A DNA stretch of 64,000 nucleotides from Actinacidiphila cocklensis (lineage in GTDB: Bacteria > Actinomycetota > Actinomycetes > Streptomycetales > Streptomycetaceae), in assembly GCF_907177275.1 (NCBI RefSeq), contig NZ_CAJSLV010000051.1:82301-146300 (forward strand), written 5' to 3'. Made by a program: the position numbers and the translations under genes. Below, in pieces: positions 1-8,642 of the stretch (within the stretch, counting starts at the first letter, position 1; the number at the start of each line of letters is the position of its first letter). A model generated the notes under the pieces. That model was given only the letters and a program-made list of their open reading frames with translations. It made no database searches and was not told the origin of the DNA.

Positions 1-376
1 GCTGGGCGGCGCGTTCACGGATGACTGCGCGGGGGAGGCCGAAGTAGCGGCCGTAGACGAGGAGGTTCTCGCGGACGGTCAGCTCGGTGTCGAGCGTGTC
101 GTCCTGCGGGACGGAGCCGAGGCGGGCGCGGATCTGGGGGCCGTGGGTGGCCGGGTCCATGCCGAGGATCGACAGGCGGCCGCCGGATATCGGGGAGACG
201 GCGGCGACCATCCGCATCGTGGTGGACTTGCCGGCGCCGTTGGGGCCGAGGAAGCCGAAGGCCTCGCCGGCGGTCACGGTGAAGTCGATGCCGGCGACGG
301 CCTCGGTCGGGGCGCCGCCCCCGCGCGGGGCGTGGACTTTGCGCAGCCCCTTCGCCTCGATCAGCACGTCCGCCAT
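1..376 (-). CDS. ABC transporter ATP-binding protein, DrrA-like (3' part outside window)
   Basis: This is the N-terminal 125 codons of an ATP-binding subunit of an ABC exporter; the rest lies left of the window. The protein opens MADVLIEAKGL and carries Walker A (GPNGAGKSTT, about residues 50-59), followed by the Q-loop region SVPQDDTLD. The latter form is typical of daunorubicin-resistance (DrrA-type) ATPases that pair with an ABC-2 permease. The ATG at 374-376 is the natural start because the A-loop/beta-strand region of the fold begins a few residues later. The partner permease is not in view, so the substrate is unknown. A GCAAAA/TTTTGC inverted repeat lies about 85 nt upstream of the start. 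Confidence 0.9.
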   Translation of the reverse strand, partial: MADVLIEAKGLRKVHAPRGGGAPTEAVAGIDFTVTAGEAFGFLGPNGAGKSTTMRMVAAVSPISGGRLSILGMDPATHGPQIRARLGSVPQDDTLDTELTVRENLLVYGRYFGLPRAVIRERAAQ

Positions 377-459
377 ACCGGCACCACTCCCCGCCCGTGA
401 CCTGCCCTGCCCCTGGCCCGCCTTGGTGGCGGCCGGGTCATCCCACCATCGAGGGGGGT

Positions 460-479
460 GCAAAATCAACAGGTTTTGC
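460..479. promoter_or_regulatory. Inverted repeat upstream of the ABC ATPase gene
   Basis: GCAAAA (460-465) and TTTTGC (474-479) are perfect 6-bp arms around an 8-bp centre, in a locally AT-rich patch between the ABC ATPase start (376) and the end of the SDR gene (599). The position fits an operator for the leftward ABC gene. The binding protein is unknown, and no regulator gene adjoins it within the window. The rest of 377-598 shows nothing else recognisable. Confidence 0.35.
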
Positions 480-598
480 CGCAACTTCCTTACGTCGATG
501 AGCAATCTGTTCGCAGAGGCGTGCTGTCAGGTCTTCCGGAGCGGCCGGACCGTGTGCCGCGGCCTCGTGCGAGGACCGCGGCCCCGCGGCATCCGGGG

Positions 599-1375
599 TC
601 AGGCGACCTGGCCGGTGGGCATGATGGTGACCTGCTGCAGGTTGACCCGCGGCGGCAGGCCGGCGAGGAACCCGACGGTCTCGGCGACATCCTGCGACGT
701 GAGCCACTCCGTCGTCTCCCTGGAGCCTTCCAGCCACTCCCGCGCGCCTTCGTCGGTGACGTGGCTCTGCAGTTCGGTGCCGACGATGCCCGGCTCGACC
801 GCGGACACCCGCACCTTCTTCGGCCCCAGCTCGGTGCGCAGATGCCGGGACAGGTGCGAGACGTACGCCTTGCTGCCGGAGTAGACCGCGAAGGTCGGGA
901 AGATGTTCTGCGCCGCGATCGACGAGGTGTTGATCAGGTCGGCCACCCCGCGCTCCGCCGCGGCCCGGATCAGCTGGGGCGTGAAAGCGCCGATGACGTT
1001 CATCAGGCCGCTGATGTTGAGGTCGATCTGGCGCTGCCACAGGTGGGTGGCCACCTCCCCGACCGGGGACGGCAGCATGACGCCCGCGTTGTTGAACACC
1101 AGGTCGGCGTCGCCGAACTCGGCCGCCACCCGGTCCGCGGCCGACTGCACGGCCGCCGCGTCGGTCACGTCGACCGCCAGGGCGAGGGCCTGACCGCCGT
1201 CCTTCTCGATCCGGGCGGCCAACTCGTCCAGGCGGTCCCGGCGCCGCGCCAGGACGGCGACCCGGGCGCCCAGGGCGGCGAGGTGCCGGGCCGACGCCTC
1301 ACCGATGCCGCTGGAGGCACCGGTGACGACAGCGACGCGGCCGGCGAGGGGGCGGGAGGCAATCTGCGTGGTCAA
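599..1375 (-). CDS. SDR family NAD(P)-dependent oxidoreductase
   Basis: A classical short-chain dehydrogenase of 258 residues, the usual family size. It has the cofactor motif TGASSGIG (18-25), NNAG (95-98), a catalytic Ser in INTSS (about 151-152), and the YxxxK pair as YSGSK (Tyr165, Lys169). The start is taken as TTG at 1373-1375, because an AAAGG ribosome site sits 8 nt upstream and the fold begins only a few residues later. A longer frame extends to 1738 but would run through the divergent regulator gene. The substrate cannot be told from sequence. It is divergently paired with an MmyB-like regulator at 1587, which is the likely local controller. Confidence 0.93.
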   Translation of the reverse strand: MTTQIASRPLAGRVAVVTGASSGIGEASARHLAALGARVAVLARRRDRLDELAARIEKDGGQALALAVDVTDAAAVQSAADRVAAEFGDADLVFNNAGVMLPSPVGEVATHLWQRQIDLNISGLMNVIGAFTPQLIRAAAERGVADLINTSSIAAQNIFPTFAVYSGSKAYVSHLSRHLRTELGPKKVRVSAVEPGIVGTELQSHVTDEGAREWLEGSRETTEWLTSQDVAETVGFLAGLPPRVNLQQVTIMPTGQVA

Positions 1376-1574
1376 GGGACACGCCTTTCGGGGAAGGTTC
1401 CTGAAGGGTGGGATCAGGGGGTCGGGACCGCGGCCTGTCGCCGTCGCTCCCTCCACAAGAACACCACCGGCAGACGTCTCCTGGGGTGCCGTAACAGGCC
1501 CTGACCAGGCGGGTATTGGCGAGGCAGGTACCGGCGGTACCCCCCGGCCCGGACCGCGGCCGCCCCGCGCACGC

Positions 1575-1580
1575 CACACT
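1575..1580 (+). promoter_or_regulatory. Predicted -10 box of leaderless promoter for the MmyB-like regulator
   Basis: CACACT is followed by exactly 6 nt and then ATG at 1587, with no ribosome site between. This is the spacing expected for a leaderless transcript. The 211-bp gap to the SDR start (1375) must also hold the SDR promoter. Confidence 0.5.
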
Positions 1581-1586
1581 GGGGGC

Positions 1587-2501
1587 ATGGATGACCGTGG
1601 TCGCGAGCTTGCCGACTTCCTGCGTACCTGCCGTGCCCGGGTGACCCCCGGCCAGGCGGGGCTGCCCGAGGACGGCCGCGCCCGCCGCGTGCCCGGCCTG
1701 CGCCGTGACGAGGTCGCCCGGCTGGCCGGAGTCAGCACCGAGTACTACACCCGCCTCGAACAGGGCCGGGCGCTGAACCCCTCCCCGGAAGTCCTGGAAG
1801 CCCTCGCCGGCGCCCTGCGGCTGGGCGCCTCCGAGCGCGAGCACCTCACCGACCTGCTGGCCCGTCCCGCACCGGCCCGCCGCGCCCCGGACGGCTCGCA
1901 GCGCGTACGCCCCGGCCTGCACCTGATGCTGCAGACCCTGGACCATGTGCCCGCGTTCATCCTCGGCCGGCGCACGGACGTCCTGGCGTCCAACCGCCTG
2001 GCCCGGGAGGTCCTCACCGACTTCGACGCCCTGCCCGCGCCCCGCCGCAACCTGGCCCTCTATTACCTCCTGGACCCCGAGGCCCGCCAGTGCGTCGGGG
2101 ACTGGGAGCGGATCGCCGCCGAGACCGTCGCCATCCTCCGGCTGGAGGCGGGGCGGAACCCCCATGACCGGCGACTCGCCGACCTCGTCGGCGAACTCAC
2201 CTTGAAATCGCCGGAGTTCTCCACGTGGTGGAACGACCACCGGGTGCTGCGCCGGACCCACGGCGCCAAGACCTACCACCACCCCCTGGTCGGAGACCTC
2301 CACTTCTTCTACGAGTCCTTCCAGGCGCCCGGCGAGGGCGACCAGTCCCTGTGCGTCTACAACGTCGAGCCGGGCTCCGAGACCGCCCGCTCCCTCCAGC
2401 TCCTCACGAGCTGGACGGCACCGCAGCCGGACACGCTCTCCCGGCCCGAGCCCGGCACCCCGCGAGAGCGTCAGGTACGGGACGCGTCCGGGGACCGTTG
2501 A
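1587..2501 (+). CDS. Helix-turn-helix regulator, MmyB-like ligand-binding family
   Basis: A 304-residue regulator. The N-terminal part (about 14-90) is an XRE-type helix-turn-helix with the hallmark GVSTEYYTRLEQGRALNPS (about 53-71). The C-terminal 200 residues match the MmyB-like ligand-binding region common in Streptomyces (DVLASNRLA, YLLDPEAR, WNDHRVL, KTYHHPLVGDL). Such proteins usually sit divergent to an SDR oxidoreductase gene, as here, and are thought to sense a fatty-acid-like ligand. That ligand is inference from a homologous structure, not visible here. The start ATG is supported by a -10-like CACACT 6 nt upstream. Confidence 0.93.
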   Translation: MDDRGRELADFLRTCRARVTPGQAGLPEDGRARRVPGLRRDEVARLAGVSTEYYTRLEQGRALNPSPEVLEALAGALRLGASEREHLTDLLARPAPARRAPDGSQRVRPGLHLMLQTLDHVPAFILGRRTDVLASNRLAREVLTDFDALPAPRRNLALYYLLDPEARQCVGDWERIAAETVAILRLEAGRNPHDRRLADLVGELTLKSPEFSTWWNDHRVLRRTHGAKTYHHPLVGDLHFFYESFQAPGEGDQSLCVYNVEPGSETARSLQLLTSWTAPQPDTLSRPEPGTPRERQVRDASGDR

Positions 2502-2602
2502 GCAGGTGGACGCCGACGCCGCGGTAGCGGAATTCCGCTGCGCTCCGGGCAAGGGGGACCCGGGGGTCGCGTGGCGCGGGGGCAGTCGGTAGGCTTGGGC
2601 AT

Positions 2603-3313
2603 ATGTCTAGACCAATCTTCGAGGTGATCGCCCTCGGCGCGGACGATGCCGTAGCGGCCCAGGCCGGTGGCGCCGATCGGCTCGAACTGGTCACCGATAT
2701 GGCCGCGGACGGCCTCACTCCGTCCCGCGCGACCTTCGGCGCGATCCGCGCCGCCGTCGACATCCCGCTCCGCGCGATGCTGCGGCTCTCCGACGGCTTC
2801 AGCGCGGGGGGTGCGCGCCGGCTCGACGCCCTGTGCGAGGCCGCGCAGGGCCTCCGTGCGGAGGGCGCCGACGAGTTCGTCCTCGGCTTCCTCGACGCGA
2901 AGGGTGGCGCGGACCTGGACGCCGTCCACGCGCTGGTCGACGTGCTCGACGGGTGCCGCTGGACTTTCCACCGGGCGATCGACCGGGCCGCGGACCGCGA
3001 CGCCGTACGGCTGCAGCTCGCCGGGCTGCCCGGGCTCGACACGTACCTGACCGCCGGGTCGGCGGACGGGGTCGGCGCCGGGATGGACGTGCTCTGCGCG
3101 GAGGCCGCGCGCGACGGTGAGCCGGGTTACGAGCCGCGCCTCCTCGTCGGCGGCGGGCTCCTCCTCGACCACGTGCCCGAGCTGCGGGCGGCGGGCCTGG
3201 ACGCCTTCCACGTCGGCGGCGCGGTCAGGGCCGGCGGATGGGCCGGCCCCGTGGACGTGGACGCCGTCCGCACCTGGCGCGAAGTCCTCGACTCCCCGGT
3301 CGCGGTGTCCTGA
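2603..3313 (+). CDS. cutC: Copper homeostasis protein CutC
   Basis: A 236-residue TIM-barrel protein of the CutC family. Typical segments are FEVIALGADDAVAAQAGGAD (6-25), a GLTPS turn (about 40-44) where other CutC proteins also have GLTPS, TFHRAID in the middle and LTAGSADG towards the end. CutC has been linked to copper tolerance in enterobacteria, although its biochemical role is unsettled. The start is ATG at 2603. A -10-like TAGGCT (2590-2595) lies 7 nt before it and there is no ribosome site, so a leaderless mRNA is likely. It stands alone and convergent with the next gene. Confidence 0.92.
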   Translation: MSRPIFEVIALGADDAVAAQAGGADRLELVTDMAADGLTPSRATFGAIRAAVDIPLRAMLRLSDGFSAGGARRLDALCEAAQGLRAEGADEFVLGFLDAKGGADLDAVHALVDVLDGCRWTFHRAIDRAADRDAVRLQLAGLPGLDTYLTAGSADGVGAGMDVLCAEAARDGEPGYEPRLLVGGGLLLDHVPELRAAGLDAFHVGGAVRAGGWAGPVDVDAVRTWREVLDSPVAVS

Positions 3314-3343
3314 CCCCTCCCGCTCCCGGGGGCGGCCGAGGCG

Positions 3344-3961
3344 TCAGAACGGGTTTTCCGCGGCGCCCAGGACGACGAGCTCCGTGCTGTCCAGCACCTT
3401 CGCGAGCGTCTGCGGTGCGCCGTGCATATGGCGGTAATCCCACTGCGCACGCTGGATCGTCCCGTCAGGGTGGCCGAGCGCCTGCAGCACGTCCCAGTGC
3501 AGGCCCTGTGCCCATACGTACCCCGGATCGCCGTCGACGTCCTTCTCCTCCTCGTCGATCGGGGTGTCCGCGAGCGCGGAGGACAGGCGGTGGCTGTCCA
3601 CCGGCCCGGCGGCGAAGTCCAGGAACGCGGCGGGGTCTATGTTCGCGGGGGTGCTGTCGGCGTCATCGTCGCCCCGGGGCGGCCGGGAGTCGTAGCGGTG
3701 GGCGCGCACTCCGTCCCGCCAGACCTCCAACTCCAACCGGTCACCGTCGTACTGGAAGGCGGCCAGCACCGGGACGCCCGACCCGGAGCTGATCGGCCCG
3801 GCGAGCGAGAAGATGTCGTTCCCTTCGACGAACCGGTCCGGATGGGCGAGGCAGAACCCCGGCCCGGCGGCGGTCGCGTAACCGGCCGCGCAGACCGCGC
3901 GCAGGACCGGGGCCGCCTGTTCGAGCGGCATGGGGATCAAGATCGTGCCGTACGTGGTCAC
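3344..3961 (-). CDS. Hypothetical protein, 205 residues
   Basis: I do not recognise the family. The protein begins MTTYGTILIPMPLEQAAPVLR and has an acidic stretch (DDDADS, about 103-108; DEEEKDVDGD, about 140-149). A WAQGLHWDVLQALGHPDG segment near residue 155 looks like a conserved core. There is no signal peptide or membrane helix. The start is GTG at 3959-3961, backed by a strong AGGAGGTGAGG ribosome site immediately upstream. Codon use is normal for the window, so the gene is probably real. It is convergent with cutC. Confidence 0.8.
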   Translation of the reverse strand: MTTYGTILIPMPLEQAAPVLRAVCAAGYATAAGPGFCLAHPDRFVEGNDIFSLAGPISSGSGVPVLAAFQYDGDRLELEVWRDGVRAHRYDSRPPRGDDDADSTPANIDPAAFLDFAAGPVDSHRLSSALADTPIDEEEKDVDGDPGYVWAQGLHWDVLQALGHPDGTIQRAQWDYRHMHGAPQTLAKVLDSTELVVLGAAENPF

Positions 3962-4028
3962 GGCCTCACCTCCTGGAATGCGACGACCGTACGCGGTGGT
4001 GGCGCCGGGGGGCCAACAATTTGAACGC

Positions 4029-4080
4029 CCCGCATCCGCATCCGCTGCACGCCCCGCACCCGCACCCGCATCCGCTGCCC
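4029..4080. repeat. Short CCGCAT/CCGCAC tandem repeat
   Basis: A run of hexamer-like units (CCGCAT, CCGCAC, CCGCTG) occupies the gap between the hypothetical gene and the helicase terminator. Two near-identical arms each end in CCGCATCCGCTGC. Confidence 0.5.
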
Positions 4081-4085
4081 GGCCC

Positions 4086-4115
4086 GCAGCCCGCCACCGG
4101 TCGGCGGTGGGCTGC
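4086..4115 (-). terminator. Hairpin downstream of the HelD-like gene
   Basis: GCAGC then CCACCG pair with CGGTGG then GCTGC around a GTCGG loop, with one 3-nt bulge. It starts 12 bp past the helicase stop codon on the minus strand. There is no clear U tract, so it is a probable rather than certain terminator. Confidence 0.45.
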
Positions 4116-4127
4116 GCGGGCGCCCCG

Positions 4128-6248
4128 TCAGGCGGCCAGGGCCGGGGGCAGCGGGGAGGCGTGGAGGACGGTCAGGCCGGAGACCGCTCGGGTGAGGGAG
4201 ACGTAGAGGCGGCGCAGGCCGGTGCGGGGGTCGGGCTCGGCCGCGATGATCTCGGCGGGCTCGTCGAGGACGACGTAGTCGTATTCGAGGCCCTTCGCGA
4301 GGGACGCGGGGACCAGGGTGAGCCGGGCGGTGGCGGAGGTCTCGGCGCCCGGGGCGAGGTAGGGGAGGCCCGCCTCTTTTAGGGCGGCGCCCAGCACCGC
4401 GATGCGCGGGTCGGCCGCGATCAGCCCGATGGAGCCCTCGTGCCGCAGCGCGGACCGGCACGCCTCGACCACCGCCGCGTCGAGCCCGTCCGGCGCCACC
4501 GCCTGGACGGCGAAGTCACCGCCCGCCTCACGGACCGAGGTCGCCGGGGCCAGGTCGGGGGCGATCTCCGGCAGCAGCCGGGAAGCGTAGGCGATGACCT
4601 CCCGCGGCACACGGAAGCCGCGCGTCAACTCCTCGACCCTGGCCTCCGGTTTGCCGAGGTGCCGCAGTGCCTCCGCCCAACTGGCGGTGGCCCAGGGCGT
4701 CGTGCCCTGCGCGATGTCGCCGAGGACGGTCGCCGAACCGGTCGAGCAGCGCCGCCCGACGGCGCGGTACTGCATCGGGGAGAGGTCCTGCGCCTCGTCC
4801 AGCACCACATGCCCGAGCGACGCGGTGCGCTGCACCAAGTCCCTTGCCTCGTCGATGAGTACCGCATCCGCCGACGACCACTTCGCCGACGCCAGCCCCC
4901 GCGCCGGCTTCTCCCACAGCAGCAGCTTCTGCTCGTCCGCGTCGAGCAGCCCGTCCGCCGAGGCGGCGAGGAAATCCGGGTCCGAGAGCAGCCGCAGCAC
5001 CAGCTTCGCCGGATCGACCGGCGGCCAGCACGCCTTGACCGCCGCCTTCACCGCCGAGTTGCGGGCCACCGCGTCCTGCACGCGGTCGTCGGGCGCCTCG
5101 CCCGCCCGTTCCATCTGGACCAGCACCGCGTGCGCGATCCGCTGCGGCAGCGCGTCGTGCGCGGCGCCGTAGCGGATGTCGCGCTCGGCCAACTCCTTGA
5201 CGATCTCCTCCAGTTCGTACGCAGGCACCCGCCAGCGCCGGGAGCCGCGCACCACCATCACCGGCTCGGTCGGCATCCGGATGCCGGACCGCACCGCCCG
5301 GCGCAGCACCTCCGCCATCCGGGCGTCGCCCTTGACCGTGGCGGTCGCCGCCGAGTCGGCGCCGCGCAGCGGCACATGGGCCACCAGGTCGTCCACCGTG
5401 GCCTGCTTGACCTGGAGTTCGCCCAGCGCGGGCAGCACCTGCTCGATGTACTGGAGGAAGGACGCGTTCGGCCCGATCACCAACGTGCCGGTGCGGGCCA
5501 GGCGTTCGCGGTGCGCGTACAGCAGGTACGCCACCCGGTGCAGGCCCACCGCCGTCTTCCCCGTGCCCGGCGCCCCCTGCACGCACACCGTGCCGCTGAC
5601 CCCGGCACGGACGATCTCGTCCTGCTCGGGCTGGATCGTCGCCACGATGTCCCGCATCGGGCCGACGCGCGGCCGTTCGATCTCGGTCTGGAGCAGCTTG
5701 CTGGCGGTGTCGGCCTCCGCCGGGTCCGACAGGTGCTCGTCCTCGTACGCGGTCAGCTCGCCGCCGGTGTAGCCGAAGCGGCGCCGCAGCCGTACGTCCA
5801 TGGGCTCGACGCGCGAGGCGCGGTAGAAGGGCTGCGAGACCGGCGCGCGCCAGTCGATCACCATCGGGTCGCCTTCGGCGTCGTGCACATGCCGGCGCCC
5901 GATATAGAAACTTTCGCCCTCCCGTCGCCCACCACCACCCTTGTTCGAGGCGCTGGGCGCCGCCCCTCCTGATGCTCCCTCCGCCAGGTCCGAGCCGGGC
6001 GCGTGGCCGTAGTCGAGGCGGCCGAAGAACAGCGGGGTGTGCGCGAGGTCGGCGAGCGCCTTGATACGGACCTCGATCTCGCCGGCGAGGATCTTGGCGT
6101 TGACCCAGTTCCCCGTGACATCGCTGATGTCGAGCGCCTCGACGTCCTCCCGCATGGCCCGCAGCGCGGACCGGGACGACGAGAGGTGGTCGCGCTCGCG
6201 CTGGAGCGGATCGGGGGTGTGGTCCTGGGTCGGGGCGTGCGAGGGCAC
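4128..6248 (-). CDS. HelD-family RNA polymerase-associated ATPase (HelR-like superfamily 1 helicase)
   Basis: A 706-residue UvrD/Rep-like ATPase. Residues 1-65 are charged and likely form the coiled-coil arm. A Gly/Ser-rich linker (about 90-110) follows. Walker A is GAPGTGKTAVGLHR (about 223-236) and Walker B is VVLDEAQDLSP (about 478-488). The DWRAPVSQPFYRA segment before the ATPase core is characteristic of HelD proteins. In actinobacteria these proteins remove or recycle stalled RNA polymerase, and HelR members give tolerance to rifamycins. Which subgroup this belongs to cannot be settled by eye. The start is GTG at 6246-6248 with GGAGG 7 nt upstream. Confidence 0.88.
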   Translation of the reverse strand: MPSHAPTQDHTPDPLQRERDHLSSSRSALRAMREDVEALDISDVTGNWVNAKILAGEIEVRIKALADLAHTPLFFGRLDYGHAPGSDLAEGASGGAAPSASNKGGGGRREGESFYIGRRHVHDAEGDPMVIDWRAPVSQPFYRASRVEPMDVRLRRRFGYTGGELTAYEDEHLSDPAEADTASKLLQTEIERPRVGPMRDIVATIQPEQDEIVRAGVSGTVCVQGAPGTGKTAVGLHRVAYLLYAHRERLARTGTLVIGPNASFLQYIEQVLPALGELQVKQATVDDLVAHVPLRGADSAATATVKGDARMAEVLRRAVRSGIRMPTEPVMVVRGSRRWRVPAYELEEIVKELAERDIRYGAAHDALPQRIAHAVLVQMERAGEAPDDRVQDAVARNSAVKAAVKACWPPVDPAKLVLRLLSDPDFLAASADGLLDADEQKLLLWEKPARGLASAKWSSADAVLIDEARDLVQRTASLGHVVLDEAQDLSPMQYRAVGRRCSTGSATVLGDIAQGTTPWATASWAEALRHLGKPEARVEELTRGFRVPREVIAYASRLLPEIAPDLAPATSVREAGGDFAVQAVAPDGLDAAVVEACRSALRHEGSIGLIAADPRIAVLGAALKEAGLPYLAPGAETSATARLTLVPASLAKGLEYDYVVLDEPAEIIAAEPDPRTGLRRLYVSLTRAVSGLTVLHASPLPPALAA

Positions 6249-6560
6249 GGCTCTGCCTCCGTCTGGTGTGCGGGTACGTGTACGCGTACGTCAGGAGGCC
6301 GACCGGTTTCCGTCCGGCCGGCGGCTCTCCCGTCCGGGAGACGTCCGGGAGGCGGCAAGACGGGCGATCTTACGCTCCGGACGCGGGGGACGCGAACGAA
6401 TTAACCCGCCCGGCTCCCCGTACGAGCGGGTGGGGACCTCTCAGGGGTGACCCTGAGGCCGGGGTAGGGGTCGCAGGTCCGCCCGGAGGGGGACACGCGG
6501 CGGAAGAATTACATCCACAGCCCGACGTGGGCAGGATGCCTGATTTCGTACCGTGGAGAT
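6249..6560. other. 312-bp intergenic region upstream of the HelD-like gene
   Basis: The gap holds the HelD-like promoter on the minus strand; a TAAGAT-like -10 appears near 6365-6370. It also holds a GTACGTGTACGCGTACGT alternating tract close to the start codon. I could not identify a rifamycin-response element with confidence. The right half contains only a weak GGAG before the small gene at 6561. Confidence 0.4.
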
Positions 6561-6806
6561 ATGGCCTCCACGATCATTCCCCCAGGTCCGGCCGTCCACG
6601 GTGCCACCGTGCTCGGCGCCCGTCCCGACGACCACCCCCGCCACCGGCTCGGCGACGCTCTGCGAGCGGTCCGCGTATTCGCCGGTGCTGTGGTGGAGGT
6701 GGTGGTCCTCGGCAACGAGGGCAAGCTGCTGACCCGGCAGGACGACCCCGGTCAGATATCCTCGTCCGCGCCCGTCAGGAGGTCGTCCGCGTCGACGATC
6801 CGGTAG
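6561..6806 (+). CDS. Small hypothetical protein, 81 residues, overlapping the XPB gene end
   Basis: A short frame beginning MASTIIPPGPAVHGATVLG, with a basic middle (DDHPRHRLGDALRAVRVF) and a hydrophobic run AGAVVEVVVLG. The first 60 codons are free of overlap and have normal GC-rich third positions. The last 18 codons overlap the convergent XPB helicase gene and look like read-through into it. GGAG lies just upstream of the ATG, closer than ideal. It may be a conserved small protein or a chance frame. Function is unknown. Confidence 0.4.
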   Translation: MASTIIPPGPAVHGATVLGARPDDHPRHRLGDALRAVRVFAGAVVEVVVLGNEGKLLTRQDDPGQISSSAPVRRSSASTIR

Positions 6807-8404
6807 GCGTACCCCTGCTCGGCCAGGAAGCGCTGGCGGTGGGCCGCGAAGTCCTGGTCGATGGTGTCGCGGGCGACGACCGAGTAGAAGCGGGCCTCGT
6901 GGCCGTCCGCCTTCGGCCGCAGCACCCGGCCGAGCCGCTGCGCCTCTTCCTGGCGTGAGCCGAACGTGCCCGACACCTGGATCGCGACGGTCGCCTCCGG
7001 CAGGTCGATCGAGAAGTTGGCCACCTTCGAGACCACCAGCACCGACAACTCGCCCTGCCGGAAGGCTTCGAAAAGCTTCTCGCGCTGCGAGTTCGGCGTC
7101 TCGCCCTTGATCACCGGGGCGTTGAGGTGCTCGCCCAGCTCGTCCAGCTGGTCGATGTACTGCCCGATGACGAGCGTCTGCTCCCCGGCGTGCTTGGCCA
7201 CCAGCGCCTCGGTCACCCGGCGCTTGGTGTCCGTCGTCGCGCAGTAGCGGTACTTCTCCTCGGTCTCGGCGGTGGCGTACGCGAGCCGCTCCGCGTCGGT
7301 GAGGTTGACCCGCACCTCGACGCAGTCGGCGGGCGCGATGTAGCCCTGCGCCTCGATCTCCTTCCACGGCGCGTCGAAACGCTTCGGGCCGATGAGGGAG
7401 AAGACGTCCGACTCGCGGCCGTCCTCGCGCACCAGGGTCGCGGTCAGCCCGAGCCGGCGGCGGGCCTGGAGGTCGGCGGTGAACTTGAAGACGGGTGCGG
7501 GCAGCAGGTGCACCTCGTCGTAGACGATCAGGCCCCAGTCGCGCGAGTCGAACAGCTCCAGGTGCGGGTAGACGCCCTTACGCCTGGTCGTCAGCACCTG
7601 GTAGGTGGCGATCGTGACCGGGCGGATCTCCTTGCGCGTACCGCTGTACTCGCCGATCTCCTCCTCGGTGAGCGAGGTGCGCTTCACCAGCTCGTGCTTC
7701 CACTGCCGGGCCGAGACGGTGTTCGTGACCAGGATCAGCGTCGTCGCCTTAGCCTCGGCCATCGCGCCCGCGCCGACCAGCGTCTTGCCCGCGCCGCAGG
7801 GGAGCACGACGACGCCGGAGCCGCCGTGCCAGAAGCCTTCTACGGCCTGCTTCTGGTACGGCCGCAGCGCCCAGCCGTCCTCGGCCAGCGCGATCGGGTG
7901 CGCCTCGCCGTCCACGTACCCGGCGAAGTCCTCGGCCGGCCAGCCCAGCTTGAGCAGCACCTGCTTGATCTGGCCGCGCTCCGAGGGGTGCACGGCGACG
8001 GTGTCCTGGTCGATCCGGGCGCCGACCAGCGGCTGCACCCGCTTCGAGCGCAGGATCTCCTCCAGCACAGGCCGGTCGGTGGTGGTCAGCACCAGCCCGT
8101 GCGCCGGGTCCTTGCTCAGCCGCAGCCGCCCGTAGCGGTCCATCGTCTCGGCGACGTCGACGAGCAGCGCGTGCGGTACGGGGTAGCGGCTGTACTCGAC
8201 CAGCGCGTCCACGACCTGCTCGGCGTCGTGGCCCGCGGCGCGGGCGTTCCACAGCCCCAGCGGCGTGAGCCGGTAGGTGTGGATGTGCTCGGGTGCGCGC
8301 TCCAGCTCCGCGAACGGGGCGATCGCCCTGCGGCAGGCGTCGGCGAGCTCGTGGTCGACCTCCAGCAGAAGGGTCTTGTCACTCTGGACGATCAGGCAGG
8401 ACAC
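6752..8404 (-). CDS. XPB-type DNA repair helicase
   Basis: A 550-residue superfamily 2 helicase of the bacterial XPB/Ssl2 group. It has an N-terminal damage-recognition-like region, Walker A LPCGAGKTLVG (about 199-209), the DEVH box in VYDEVHLLP (about 291), GLTATLVRED, and motif VI QRLGRVLRP near the C-terminus. Bacterial XPB is a 3'-5' helicase considered to act in nucleotide excision repair. The start is GTG at 8402-8404, reading MSCLIVQSDKTLLLEVD, with GGAGG 7 nt upstream; a frame extending to 8614 is rejected. A helicase-associated gene at 10881-13358 is its usual neighbour, here separated by two genes. Confidence 0.95.
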   Translation of the reverse strand: MSCLIVQSDKTLLLEVDHELADACRRAIAPFAELERAPEHIHTYRLTPLGLWNARAAGHDAEQVVDALVEYSRYPVPHALLVDVAETMDRYGRLRLSKDPAHGLVLTTTDRPVLEEILRSKRVQPLVGARIDQDTVAVHPSERGQIKQVLLKLGWPAEDFAGYVDGEAHPIALAEDGWALRPYQKQAVEGFWHGGSGVVVLPCGAGKTLVGAGAMAEAKATTLILVTNTVSARQWKHELVKRTSLTEEEIGEYSGTRKEIRPVTIATYQVLTTRRKGVYPHLELFDSRDWGLIVYDEVHLLPAPVFKFTADLQARRRLGLTATLVREDGRESDVFSLIGPKRFDAPWKEIEAQGYIAPADCVEVRVNLTDAERLAYATAETEEKYRYCATTDTKRRVTEALVAKHAGEQTLVIGQYIDQLDELGEHLNAPVIKGETPNSQREKLFEAFRQGELSVLVVSKVANFSIDLPEATVAIQVSGTFGSRQEEAQRLGRVLRPKADGHEARFYSVVARDTIDQDFAAHRQRFLAEQGYAYRIVDADDLLTGADEDI

Positions 8405-8642
8405 GCGGTTACCTCCGGCGGGCCGGGCGTGGGGCGAACTCTCGATTCTACGCTCCCGGCGCGGAAGCGGGGACGGCTCGCCCCGCGGGGAGCTTCCCCC
8501 GGGCGGGCGGCGCCGCGGGAGGCCCCTCGGGGCGCCTCGGGAGCGCCTTGGGAGCGTCTTGGCGGCGCCATCCGTGCGAATCTGCGGCGCCCTTACTCGT
8601 GGCTTACATGGCAATAAGTCCTATTTGATGTTTTCTGCCCCC

